DNA from: Lottia gigantea
Taxonomy: Eukaryota; Mollusca; Gastropoda; Lottiidae
Length of the DNA stretch: 64,000 nucleotides
NCBI RefSeq assembly: GCF_000327385.1
Contig: NW_008708301.1
Span: 2,275,765-2,339,764, forward strand
Reading direction: 5' to 3'
In this document: in pieces, positions 35,149 through 48,100 of the stretch
Position numbering within the stretch: the stretch's first letter is position 1
Layout of the letters: each line of letters opens with the position of its first letter
Position numbers and translations under genes: made by a program
The notes under the pieces: generated by a model
Told to the model about the DNA's origin: nothing
The model's database searches: none
The model's input: the letters and a program-made list of their open reading frames with translations, nothing else

Positions 35149-37886
35149 ATGCAAGACTTTACTAAATCAGGTTAGTTAACATTTCATTTCTTAAAATACA
35201 CTTTGAATTTGAAAAATATTTTATTTCCGAAATATGTTTTAGATATGCGGTAAATTATTCTTTTACGTTTGATCAAATTTCGCGCTGCAGCGATACGGTA
35301 TATTCATTCAACTTTCAGTCATAAATATATTATATTTTGGGTCACAACTTTACGCTAGAGAGTAGTAATACATCGAAAAGAAACAAATATTGCCAAGTCA
35401 TTGAAATGTTTTAGGAAAGCTTTAAAAATTTATTTGCGTTTCGTTTTAAACAATTTTTTGATAAAACATTTAGGGGCGTATACAAACGTGAGATGGAATT
35501 TTCGCTAGTTTTTAAATAGTCTTCGTGTGTAAAACACGTTTTTCGTGAAATGTAGCATATTTGATGATGAAACTGTTCTACATATAAGATGTACCGGTAT
35601 ATAAATAAGATGGAAAGGAATCAGATAGTACGTGACGCTAAGACAAATTGCAACCTATTTGCCAAAGCTTCAGCATGTGGCCTGTTTTAAAATACGAATT
35701 CAAAATTTGCGCTAAAATAATTCAGCTTGTTAACGTTAATGTATTGTACATTAAATCTAGAAAGCGTTTTATTGTAGCTGAGCTATATTTTGGGTTTCCA
35801 AAGAAATTAGCATTTTCGCACGGAGTATCGATTGTTTTTCAAGTAAATAAACATTTCTAGCTGTATTGTAGTAGGGTTGTCAACACTGCGTCTTGAGTCT
35901 GGTAATCAATCACGTTAACGCGGGCAGTAGTAAATCACCAACGTGATGTAAATCGTGAAAAAGTCCCGGATTAATACATGAAAAGTTACATCAAAGGTGA
36001 TTATTATAGATAAAAAATAATAATGAATAATAATAAGCTTACTTTAGTATGAATAGATAACGTGTTAAAATACCTAAGGCGACAGACACTAGACTTTTAA
36101 TCACGATTTTTTTAAGAAATGAAAAAAAATCTCATAAAATCAGCTTTAGGGAAAAACAAGTATTTTGTTTTAAAGGCGACATGCCGCACATACCACATGT
36201 CTTCTGTTATTTTTCCCGCCAAACTTCACTGGGAGCGTTTTTCTCTTGAAGTTTATATCAACAAATCTGGAATGCGGTAACGCCACCCGTGAAAGACTGA
36301 TTTCTAATCAAATTTTACAGAGTCCAGAATATTCTTAATTAATTCACTCGAGTTCCACTGGTGTGAGAAAATCAGGTTAATCAGATTGCGGGCGAACATT
36401 ATTATCCAGACACTTGACAACTTGATTGGATATCTTTATTGATATCTGTCTTGACTGCTAGAGGCTGAAGCAATTTATCTTATTAAATAATTCTGATATC
36501 TACTTTCTATAAGCTTTCAGAATCGCGGCATTTTCTTTTAGGACAGTCTTGAATACATAAAGGTTATTGTTTGCCACGAACTATTTTCACATGCGCACAT
36601 TCTCGGTTTAATGACTTGTAGCCAATTTAGGAAGTGCTCACACATGCGCAGTGACTGCTACAACAAAACGTATAGACGAGACTACGCGTGACTCGCTCGT
36701 TGGTTAATCTCAATTGCCCGAAGGATGCGCTCTCGTCTCGTTCAAATACCTTAGTATATCAAGGTATAGAACCACAATTAGGTCGACGTATTATGTGGGC
36801 TAGGCTTGTTATCTAAATCTAACAATCCATTGTCTGGCTTTCACTTCTGTACATGGCTATTGTTGATCAAGGTCAAATATTCGATCAATGAATCCAGATG
36901 ACGACTCGTGGTAGAACATTGGCACTAATAAACTTAAAATAGAAAGGTGACTAGACTGTAGGCTAGGCCATATTGCAGAAAGGTCACTCAAGACTATATT
37001 TACGCAAGTTTAAGTGCAGAAAGGTGAAAGGTTATATGGGCAAGATGATAAGTACATAGGCTTATATACTATATACTTACTATACACATAAACTTCTCTT
37101 ACCTCGGTCTCTCTTTAACTTAACAAAATATATTGCTGCGATTTAAAAAAAAATTATAAAGATTAAATTGATTTTTTTGAACTGGACTAATTTCAAACGA
37201 TTTGTGTTTTGACTTGACCGTGTCAATCATTATTGTTTTTACTTGCAGCTAAAGAAACAGCCGACAAAAAAGCCGAACAAGCCGGAAAGGTCATCAACGA
37301 CGCCGGAAGCAAAATCGAAGAAAAATCCAAGGATGCTGGATCCGCAATCAATGACAAATCAAAGGATGCCGGTGAAGCTTTAGGCCATAAAGAAAGTTAC
37401 TTAGATCAAGCTAAAGATAAAGTTGGTGAAGTTGTTGATGCCGTAAGTGTTCTTATTTGAGATTTTGATGGTGGTTGTAAAGTCGTTCGTTGATTTTCGA
37501 AAGTATATTCAATGATTTCATAGTCTACACGTTGACGAAATAGCAATTCAAAAAAAACGATACAACCGTCATTATTATATTATTTCTACACGAGAGGACA
37601 CTTGTGTCTAATTGGCTAACTATTTTTATTGTCAACCATGTAGTATGAATTATTGAAATTTTTCACGTGAGTCAGAATTGAAATTAATTTTAACCAATTG
37701 GTATATCTAGAGATAGATAGATAACGTTCTTCGTATTACTTTAACGACTCTTGCTGTTCATTTTGTTGCCGTTCGACAACATTGACTATCCTCCGCCATT
37801 TTTACATCTTACTTTTTTTCTTCTTTCAGGTAAAAGACTCCGCCTCCGGGGCATACGAATCTTTAACTGGGGGAAATAAGAAATAA
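35149..37886 (+). CDS. LEA-3-like 11-mer repeat protein, 90 aa
   Basis: Three exons: 35149-35170 (MQDFTKS, donor GTTAGT, phase 1), 37249-37442 (acceptor TTGCAG, donor GTAAGT, phase 0) and 37830-37886 (acceptor TTTCAG, stop TAA). The joined 273 nt give 90 residues with 11-residue repeats such as EEKSKDAGSAI and NDKSKDAGEAL, then GHKESYLDQAKDKVGEVVDA and VKDSASGAYESLTGGNKK. Intron phases, the TKS end of exon 1, the DKVGEVV/EKVGEIV block and the VKxxASGAxxSxTG start of exon 3 all match the 196-residue gene 11 kb upstream, so the two are tandem paralogues. It is hydrophilic, has no signal peptide and no Cys or Trp. The same LEA-like stress-protection role is inferred, with the same caution. The longer paralogue has four or more extra repeats and a longer tail. 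Confidence 0.75.
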
Positions 37887-37889
37887 TAC

Positions 37890-38870
37890 GGGACACAAAT
37901 CTATTCAAATTTCAAACACTGAACCAACCTCCAGGGCAGCAGACTTCTAAAATCCTAAAATAATGTTCTACCTCTCTCAGTATAGAGTCTAAATTTCAAT
38001 TAGACCGAATATTTTATATTTTTGTTCTTATTACGTTTTGATATTTGTGAAAGAAAGTAGAATTAACTTGATGGTTTTGTAAAATAGTCTCGAGGAAGAG
38101 CAGTATTAGTTATTTACATTCGACAACTATGATGAGTTACATGTATTTATTTTCATTTTAAATGAAAGACTTTTTGTTTCGCTTGCCTTGGAGAAAAGTA
38201 AAGATGTGATGCACGTAGCCTTGCCAAGCATGTTGATATATACCTTCATCGCTTGAGCCCTTTGAATATATGAAAATTGGCTTCAACCAAGATCCACATT
38301 GATGTCATTCGGGTCGGTTTGACAAGAGCCTTTTGCAGTCTGATTTGACAAATTGCATCTGATCAAGTTCGGCATATCATTATTCTATTGAGTTCACGAG
38401 CTCAACGTTGTTGAAGGTACCAATAATGTACACGTTCAGTTTGATATATTATAACATTTGATGTTGAACTTCTGAAAGCTTTGTTTATAACGATGATAAT
38501 TTTGTGGTATATTCTAATGTTTGGCAGGCCGTGTATTAACTTTAGAACTGTTTGTGTTAGTGTTTATATGTTATAATATTTTATTATTATTATTAATTAT
38601 ATCTTATTAGTGCTCAAATTGTTTGTTTTTATCGGCCCTCCCTCGAAGTACTAGAATTGCCACGAGGATGCCATATCATCTGACTCTTCCTTAAATCTTT
38701 TATATTTATTTACATGCAAACAATCACTTCAATGAACATGTACATAAACAGAAGACCAAATGAAACTTGACCATGGTTTGAAAATACCCAAGATAAAAAC
38801 AACACAGTATAAATCAATTGAAATGGTTTTAACAGATTGATAAGTCAGCGAAACCAGAACAACAAATGGC
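37890..38870. other. 3' flank of the 90-residue gene, no gene seen
   Basis: AT-rich, probably partly 3' untranslated. No strong AATAAA lies close to the stop. Confidence 0.4.
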
Positions 38871-38984
38871 AAACGTATAGCTTCCGGTTATGGCATCAAA
38901 GTCGCCCAATGACGGGTTACAGAACCGGGCTGTCAACTTTGCAATGCAAACGGAAAAATGGCCAATATCATTCACATTAGTGCT

Positions 38985-39860
38985 GTGTGACCACCCAGAG
39001 CTTCAATACAGGTGAATTCTCTCCGTTGCACAAAAAGTTAATCGTCTGATTAGGTCACGAGGGTGAGCTCGCCATTTCTCCTTGAGGTCCTCGAAGAGTT
39101 CTTGTCGATTGGCCGAAGGACGAGGCATGATGTCTCATAGTTGTTTTATGGGGAACATGTCGGGAGAACTTGTAGGCCACGATAGACAACACGTTAATAT
39201 TGTTGACTCCAAAGAAGTTGGCTACGATTCTGTCTGTACAGAGTGTGGCGTTACCATGTGGCTGTTGCTGGTGAAATGGTAAGACTGTCGGACTGAGAAT
39301 TTCATCGATGTAACGCTAGGATGTCAAGTTAACAATAACTAGAGTCTCTCGCCCACAGATACCTCTACACGCCATGACACTTCCTAGTACCACCTCTTAA
39401 ACGCAACATTCACCCCTTCAGAGATAGACTCTCTGCCTCCCACCATCTCTGAAAAACAGTACCGACTTTCATCTGAAGACGAAACTCAACCAGTATGGAC
39501 GTAAAAAGAGAGAAAACGGCAATTTTCACTATACAATCAACAACCTTCAACGAAAAAGCCGATCACAGTCACAAAAGTACTTCTTTATCGAACCCAAACT
39601 TACTGTACTCGCATGATCGGCAACGGAAGCCAATTACCAATTCGAGCACAAACAATGCAGATACCACTCGACTCGGGTGAGATTTCTTAACCTGTCTTGT
39701 CGACATCCAGTTGATCTCTCATACTTCAAAGGGCTGTGAATTATCTGAGATTATTTTAACTACCCATGTTGTTCGATGGGCCCAAATATAGGCCAATTGT
39801 TGTCGTTTGGTTTCCCATGAAATTGTGCACGCATCTGAAATTACTTTTCTGGGACAACAG
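38985..39860 (-). mobile_element. Tc1/mariner-type transposase relic
   Basis: The minus strand carries ordered blocks of a Tc1-like transposase in broken frames: a SVMAW-like remnant of the VMVWGGI block, NLTSQRYIDEILSPTVLPFH (near 39310), HGNATLCTD (near 39250, where active enzymes have QQDNAxPH), ANFFG..NNINVLS, then a remnant of the W-P-x-x-S-P-D-x-x-P-I-E-x-x-W block (SPDMFPIKQLWDIM, near 39140) and LFEDLKEKWRAHPRDLIRRL (near 39080). The last catalytic acidic residue of the DDE triad region is Lys (PIKQLW), and there are several stops. It is inactive. The N-terminal helix-turn-helix part above 39500 is not clearly readable and the terminal repeats were not located. Confidence 0.72.
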
Positions 39861-42800
39861 GTAATAGATTAACAGAGTATAATTCGAAAAATAGCTAAAT
39901 GAAAAAAGGTAAGATTTTAAATATGCAGTGGAAAGTAGGTATTATATTTAGACACTCAAATGAACCCCGACATTAAGAATCATAGCGAAAGCCACAGTCA
40001 TGTTACCTATAATACATGTAAAGATATTTTAAAATCCACCAATTAAAGAACAACATCTGCCATGCATCAAAAACGATTTTACATAAACAACATTTCTTAA
40101 AATTTCTAAAGGTTTTATGAAGCATAGTGAGCTCGTAAATTTTTTAAATTGACAAGTGGAAAATTTTGGAGTTAAATTGACTCGATAGAAATTTTTTAAG
40201 AGCGCTGATATATTATTGCTATAGGCAGGTGAAGCAGGGCAATATGCATCTTCCTAGGTCATGGTCTCCTTATACATTTCATGTGTTCAAATGATGAACG
40301 TTGATATCCGACAGCTGGAAACCTTATCCTTCTATTGTGTCTGTCTTCTCAAACTGGCAAATGCGATCCTCCACATTCTGTGACATATAAACTGAGTTGG
40401 GAGAAACATTTTTTTTCTTGAACATCGACACCACGTTCATCAATGACGTTCACCTGGATTGGACCTGCTATATTTAAAAAAATTATTTAAATATTTGATG
40501 GTTTGACGATGGCAGATGTCTGCACTTCAAATATTTGATGGTTTGACGATATCAGTTGTCTATATATTTTTATATATTTGACGGTTTGATGGTTGTCTGT
40601 AATTTAATTTTTTGATGGTTTGCCGTTGTCAGCTGTCTACATTTTAAGGTTTTCTTAATTGCCAGATGATTCTGTATTAAAGACGAATTCGTCTAGCCGT
40701 GGAAACTTTTGGAAACTGTAAATAACTAGGTATATATTCTGTTATAAAACATAAAACTGGGTTGGCATTAAAAATAGTGAGCCGATTAACTGATAACAAC
40801 TGAAGCATTTTGAAATCTTTATTTTAAAACAAAATATATCAAATTTTTATTTTGCAACGAAAACTGGAAATTCACAACTTGTATTTGTAGTGGGATCATG
40901 CTATTTGTTATGTTTATTTACAGAATAGGGTTTTAAGAACAGGCTGACATAGTAACACAGTTTTAAAAATACAAGACAGTGCACATATATCTGGCCTTTA
41001 AATTGTGTTAAACTTCTAAAATTAATTGTAACAAAAAAATAACAAAGCAACTATTTTAAGATTTTGAAATATATATATGATATTCTCTGAAGACCGTATA
41101 TATTATAAAAGACTCATGCATGGTCAATAACACAACAGTTATGGCTCAATTTAATTCATTTAAATAATAAGAACCTTTTGTAATAATAATTAGAGATAAT
41201 CAAATCCCCAATCCAGTAATGTTTCTTGTGTTTCAAATAGCGTATTCAATACAGTCGTTGACATACATTATTGGATGTAGAAATCCAAAATAATTGTACT
41301 AGTTTTCTAATAACGTTCTTACAATTATTTAAAAAAGTATGTGGAAAACTACCACTTAAAAATAAAAACATGGGAAGGTCATTGTGACTGCACTGACATA
41401 TAGTGTACATAGTAAATTAAAAGGGTTGTTTTACTTTTTTTTAGAATGAACGTTTCACACATGGATAGATGAGAACAATATTCACTTTATGCAGTCAATT
41501 TGGGTGGTTGAGATTGACTGATTTTCAGCCAAATGAAAAAAAAACATTTTAATGAGAATGTAAAAAAGGAAATATTTTCACTGTGCTCAATAAACCATTG
41601 TAGAACTATATTGAAATATTACTAAGTAACAACATGGATCAGGTTCTGTTTTAATATTGCTAATCTGAATATACATCATGATTTTGTTTAAGCTTTAGGG
41701 GTTTGAAAAACAAAATTGCATTTTGAAATCAATTTGGTTGCAATTGAAGGTTTGTTAAGCAACAATGTTACAATATTCTACAATTTGTAAAGGTGGAATA
41801 TATGCATTAGGTAGCAATAATTTATTGGATCAGGAAGGTACAATGTCCAAAAATGCCAGCTGGAATCCATGATGATAATATAATGAAAAGTGAAATAGCT
41901 ATGTGAGTCTAAATTACAAAATGTCTCCTTATTAAAACCGCCCCAATATTTAAATCAAAACACAAATTTATTTTATAATATTTGAAATGCTGAGTAGGTA
42001 TTGTAAATGATTTGGTTTTGTGATATAAATGTTTAAAGACTAGAAAATGGTTCTATTGCACGTATTTGATTCAATAGCTGAATATTCCATTGCAGTAACT
42101 ATTGACTTGAAGGCTAATTCAAAAATATCAAACATTTTACATAGCTTTAAATTGTTGTGATCTCATGTCCTTGAAATAAACGATTGCTTCAATGCATTTA
42201 ACCTTATTTTATCTCCAATATTAAATTGTGAAAAGACAAAAAAAATCTGAAAGTCTTGAATTTGTAAACAACAACTCTTAAATTAGTTTCTGGTTGAAAA
42301 AGAGCAATATTCACCACCACACCCTGAATGCATCTAACTAAATAACAACTTATAAATGTACTTAGCTATTAAAGTATATAAATTATAGCTTATGGATCAG
42401 TTTAAAATTTCTCTATTATATATACAAAGTATAGAGAATAAAATATTGCACTTGTCCGAATTGCACTGTAGTGTTAAAATAACAACCTGAGAATATCAAT
42501 AAAGAAATAAATAAAAACAACATAGATTGTAACATACATGTAGTTAATTTAAAAATCAACCTTGATTATAATACCAGACTGTGACTGGGAACAATGCTTA
42601 CCTTTTCCACATATTTGTAGAATTTTGGAATATACATTTTAGAATGTATTTAGGTTAAAAATGCCCACAAGAAGCCATGAAAGTTCACTTTTGCCAACAG
42701 ACAAGGGCTCTGATATAGGTCTTTTCCTTTTCTTTATTTGGCATTTAACAAAGTTTCCTGAAAAGCATGATTTTTGATCTATTGTCAACATAAATAATTT

Positions 42801-44045
42801 TCACTTGCAGAATTAAACTAACCACTCTAATATATTCATGAAGTTTTTTAATGGCATAGCTCTTCAACCAACTGTAGCTCAATATGGACAAATGTAGACC
42901 TATAGAATTGTAAAATAACATTGTGAATTCATTTTCTTACATCATGAACAGTAAGAGAGAAAAGTAACAGTAAGATCAGAAACAATGGACCATATAGATC
43001 AAGCACTTTTTCCACTAAATTTAACAAAGATGATGCTGGAATAACTTTAAATTTATGCACATCTGCCTGCCAACAGAAACCACATACCACAAAAATAAAA
43101 AATGTAAAGAGATCTGCATGGAATCTCACATTAGAGAAATCCAGATCAAATTGTACACAGTTAGCGCTGCAATTACAATTCCATTGTAAACCAAACAATA
43201 ACATTTGTGAAAGTTTGTGAGGTTAGAAAATGTATTAAATTGATTTGTAACAGAAATTTCATATAAATATACTTTATCTTATGTCACTTTCTTGCAAGCA
43301 AAGCTCAAAACATACACAAGATATAAAAAAATGCCCTATTAGGCCACACCTTTATAACAAGGTTTTAAGCTCAATGTATTTAAATTGCCAGCAAAAGTTG
43401 TCAGTATCCTTGAACTACATAGAAGAATATAACTCAATTTTCAGTATTCTTAAAAAGGAATTCCACCACAGCAAACCAACTTTACGCCATAATTTCTATT
43501 CTATTATGGCTATGACTTCTATACCATTTAAGTCATCATGTGAATATCAGCCTCAGACCTGATATTGAACTCTCATGTATGTATCACAAAGAACTTAACA
43601 GACTGGTATGATTGCCATACATCAATGCAAAACACGGAGATTTTTTCACAGGAACTGAATGAAGGGTACTTTTTATCCTAATCAATGGTAGGCCACACAC
43701 ATAATTTTACTGCAAACAATCTTTACCTGTCATTTATGGCATTGTGTTGCCTTTCTTATTTGTCAAAATGTCAACATCTCATTAGTGTTGATGATGAATT
43801 AGTTAATAGTAAGATGTCAAAAATCAAACTGTGTAAAAAATCAATCAGATGGAAAGAGTTTTGGAAGCTTAGTGCTGTGAAATTAAAATACTGATTCTCC
43901 ACTTAATGTAAATATGTCTTCAAACCTCCAAATTTTGGATACAGCTCTAGAGTCAAATATTTCCACCAGATGACTCAGCTTTATGTCGCTTTTTGCTCAC
44001 CGAATATTTCAACTGAAAACATTTTTCAGGTAACTAATATTACCA
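39861..44045. other. AT-rich region downstream of the potassium channel gene
   Basis: No exon is supported. Part of it, adjoining 44045, is presumably the 3' untranslated region of the minus-strand channel gene; its end could not be fixed. Open frames here (for example 42929-43204 and 43281-43562) have no recognisable motif. Confidence 0.45.
40490..40655. repeat. Degenerate ~45-bp tandem repeat, about four units
   Basis: Repeats of TATTTGATGGTTTGACGAT followed by a G/TCAGxTGTCT segment at about 40493, 40530, 40577 and 40610. Confidence 0.7.
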
Positions 44046-45141
44046 TCATGCTGGTGAAGATTGTTGAAATGGTTGTATATCTGCCTCTGGTGATGAGGTG
44101 TCTATATATTTTATATCCTCTGTGTAATCTGGCGTACCACGATCAACCTGAATACTAGGTACAATATCTAACTGAGCTGGATTGGACAGTTTATTTATCT
44201 CTTCTTCACTATCATAATATATCACAGGGATCTGAAATTAGATTGAAGTATGATTGTGGTGAGTTCCATACACACTTTACATGATCAACAGCTATAGACA
44301 TAATGATATGAATAAACTTCAAGGGAGATAATATTGAGATAAAAAAAAATCTCCTAAATGTAGGTCAAAAACAGTTCAAGGCAGGTAATTAGGTGAAATA
44401 TTACATTTTTCTAGATGATCCAAACGTATGTATTTCAAATGAGATATTTTGTATGAAAAGTATTAATTTTCTTGATGAAGGTCTGAAATTCAAAGCATGC
44501 CACTTTCGAGTTACTTAAAAAGAAATGAAATTGTTTTGATAAAATATAGGTCATTAATATTATTCATTTTCAAGGGAGATAATAATAGTGGTTATTATGT
44601 TAACTGTTTGACACCTACCCGGCTTCCCTTATTAATATCATCTGTACTCTGAGATGGATTACCACTAGATGGCGTTCTACCATTGGCTAAATCTGAGTGT
44701 TCTGATTGGTTGTTTGAGGAAAATTCACGTAAACTCTCCTGTGTCTGTTCTTTCTCTTGTAATAATCTACGCTCATCCATCAGGGGGGAGGGTTGAGGTG
44801 AAAGAGAACTTGGTCGTATTAAGTACCTGAAAAGAAAAGGCGAATCTTTTTCTCTAAAATAATGACAAAATTAAATACATCATACATTGCTTAATATATG
44901 ACGACATTAACCTTAAAGATTTCCTGAGAAAATTGTTTGAAAGTGCTTTTCCATAATGAAGTCTTTTAATTCTTCATGCTTATTAGATATAATTACTGCA
45001 GTCTTTATTTCTATTTTGTTAATAGTATTAAATCAACAGCCTTGATTAATACTTACACTACGTCTCCTAACTCCAGTTTCAGATCATAGTTAGGATTAAT
45101 AATAGCATAGGATACTGATGTTCTTTTATCACTGGATTCAT
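44046..45141 (-). other. KCNT: KCNT exons for the RCK2 end and C-terminal tail
   Basis: The exon at 45057-45141 reads [19 protein letters not shown], the last strand of RCK2, which continues as YLIRPSS in the next exon. The remaining 125 or so residues are polar, Ser/Gln-rich and little conserved ([20 protein letters not shown]). They end ...FQQSSPA, without the ETQL-type PDZ ligand of mammalian KCNT1. Confidence 0.9.
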
Positions 45142-48100
45142 CTACAATATATATAATATTACAACACTTCTTTATTTCATCTGATGATATATTGTATATT
45201 AAACAGTATATGCTTTGAAATGTAATAATGCCTTGTACATATCCTAAATCTTTGAGATCTTATATTATCTTTATCAATAGAATATTAATCTACAATGCAC
45301 ACTTAATTTTATCAATAATCACAATACATAATATTTACATGATGATATCAAAAAATAAAATTCTGAGTTTATATTCAAAATAATTGAATTATTGTGTATT
45401 ACTTTTCATGACTGTTTTATCATCATGTAAAATAACAGACTGTAATTTAGATTGTGAATTAAAGCAAGCCTGGCAGTTTTATTTATTAAATTTTTCAGTA
45501 ATTTTCTAGAATTCATTAATTAAACTGACTTCTATAGTCTGGCAATCAAGGAGCTAAACTTGCATCTTCAACTCTCATTCTGCAGAGAATAAGCTGTCTG
45601 GGTTAGATTGATCCTACTCTCTAGATGTTGTCATAGACTGTTGATCTGATTTAAAATCGGTGCTTCAGATTTTTAGTTTTACTTTTACTTATTAACAGAA
45701 TCTTTCTATTAGGCATATAGCAAACAAAAAGAATTTCACAAAATTCAAAATTGTGGGTTATCAAACAGACTTTTACAACTATTCCTCTTCAAATATGTAA
45801 GGAATTTGGTTATGTTTTTGGATCTACTGACAAATATCTTAACATTTTTCTATCATGTTATCTAGACTGATGTATATGTTCTTGTGACTTAGCTATGTCA
45901 TTACCAACAATCTGTGATAGAACTAGTTCTCCACAATGTAACCCTAGTTCACCTAAATAAAGAAGAGTTCATGACCCTAAATGACCACTAGAAAATCCTG
46001 TCCACATCATTATATTGTGGTCTCTCATTAAATCAAATACTGACCGCAGGACATAATCAGAACAGAAAGCTTTTCATATCATGTTAATTTCAACTCTAAA
46101 GGTCATTTTTCTGCTTGATTAATGTACATGATAACTACTTGGTTAAATACAGTAATAAATACTATGATTTGATTCAATTATTCCCTTATAATTGACAATT
46201 AAGCCTTCCTAGCAGTCTGGTTATCATGAACAACAGAAAAAAACTAACCATATTGCAATTAATCTTAAAAGGTATTAGACAGAGTTTCTTAATCTTGAAA
46301 TTATTTGAATTGGTTTGAACCTAAACAAATGATAAAAATCTGAACAAGCAAAACAATTCCATTTACCAGAAATCTCATCCATAGTATGACAAACTGGGGA
46401 GTAATAATTGTATAGTAGTGGACTCTACCTACCATATTCATCAAGAGGCAAACCTTGACTTTGCATTCTACACTTTACCATCTGAATAATCTCCTGCCTC
46501 TCTGGTGTTAGGTTAGCACCATTCATATTCATAATGTCATCAGGTTCAGCACCTAGACTTAATGATGCCTGAAAATATAACTTACGGTACTTAGTAATAA
46601 ACTGGAGAATTTATGATCTGAGGTCTTATTCTTGAAAACGTAACCTCAGATTTTGAGAATGACTATGTCCTTGGTTAATAAAAATAACGTTAGAATCAAA
46701 GTGGAGAAAATGCTAAAATCTTGTAATGTTAATTAAATTCTGCAAAAGATATAAGCAACAGTTTCAATTACTATAGTTAAAGTCTGTTACAGATGCCAAA
46801 CAGCTGATCCAAAGATCAAGGTATTGTTACTTTTGGAAGCATGTCACTGCCTTTGAGAGGTTGTCTTGAATATTCAACTTTATTTCATCTCTTGCCTCAA
46901 ACTAATATTTGATATTTCTTTTCACTTTTCAACTAATGAATGTAAGTGGATGTTGGTATAATGATACAGCTTTATCATGTGAAAAGCTTACCAAGTAATG
47001 TTTTTGTATAACTGTCTACAAGATGTACATTCATTCTGTATGAACTGTACACCTCCTTGATACATCCTAAGCCTAAATTGTCATGGCATCTGTACACAAT
47101 CTCTATACTTGAGAAATGAATGTGGATAGGGCTTTTTTTTTAATCATCATCTCAGTAATAATGGTTATAGTAAAGAAAAATCATTGAATTGCTGTTATAT
47201 AATATTATTTAAACAGAGATACTAGGAATTTATAAAGTATGCAGAAGAGTCAAATGAGCTAAATATTGAAACAGGTGCTGTGAAAGTTAAAGTTGTGCTT
47301 TACTGTAAGGTACAATTTAAATAGACAACTTCATAATCATCATACATTCGATAAAATATCTGCTGTTATGACAAAAACATTGTGATTGGTTCCATTCAAA
47401 ATATGGTCAGTTTAGACCAAAAGTGTTACGCAAAAATGTATGATGATGTATAAAGTCTGGAAAACCAGAGAATATAAATTTCAAATTCTTACCAATATAT
47501 AATCAGTTAAAGTCAGAAGGATGGTTAAGATCTCTTTGAGTTTAAGAAAAACTCAGAACCAATCCGCTAATACACATTTATAATTTTTGTTTGAGAGAAA
47601 ATTGTTTGAGTTAATCATTCCTATTATCAGAAAATAGTCAAAACTTAAGATGGACAATGACTAAGAATGAAGAGGTAGTAGGATACATTACTAGTTGATC
47701 AAGTCTACCAGCTATACTTACAAAGGAATTTCTAAACGCTACATTTAGCGCAGATTGGTCTCTGGATAGGGATGTAGTCTAGGTTATCACATAAATAAAT
47801 CTATTAGTAAGGGGTGATAAAGTTCGAATGAGTGATATGAATGAATGACAATGAAAGGTGTGTTGAAATGAAGGTGTATGTAGATAATATCATCTTTGGT
47901 CCAGAATTTTTATCGTTAAAATTTGATTAAATAGTACATTATTTTATATAAATATACACATCAGTTTAATAAGAAATGAAACCAATTTTCACAAGAAAGA
48001 AAGGCACTTGAAGTTAATTACGTAAAGCAGTATTGCAGGGGAAATAACTCCATTATATTATTCAATTAATTGTGAATAAAAAAATCAGAACTTTTATTCC

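Noticed and set aside
42929-43562. 91- and 93-codon frames downstream of the KCNT stop
   Set aside because: AT-rich, opposite strands, no recognisable domain; more likely 3' untranslated or intergenic sequence.
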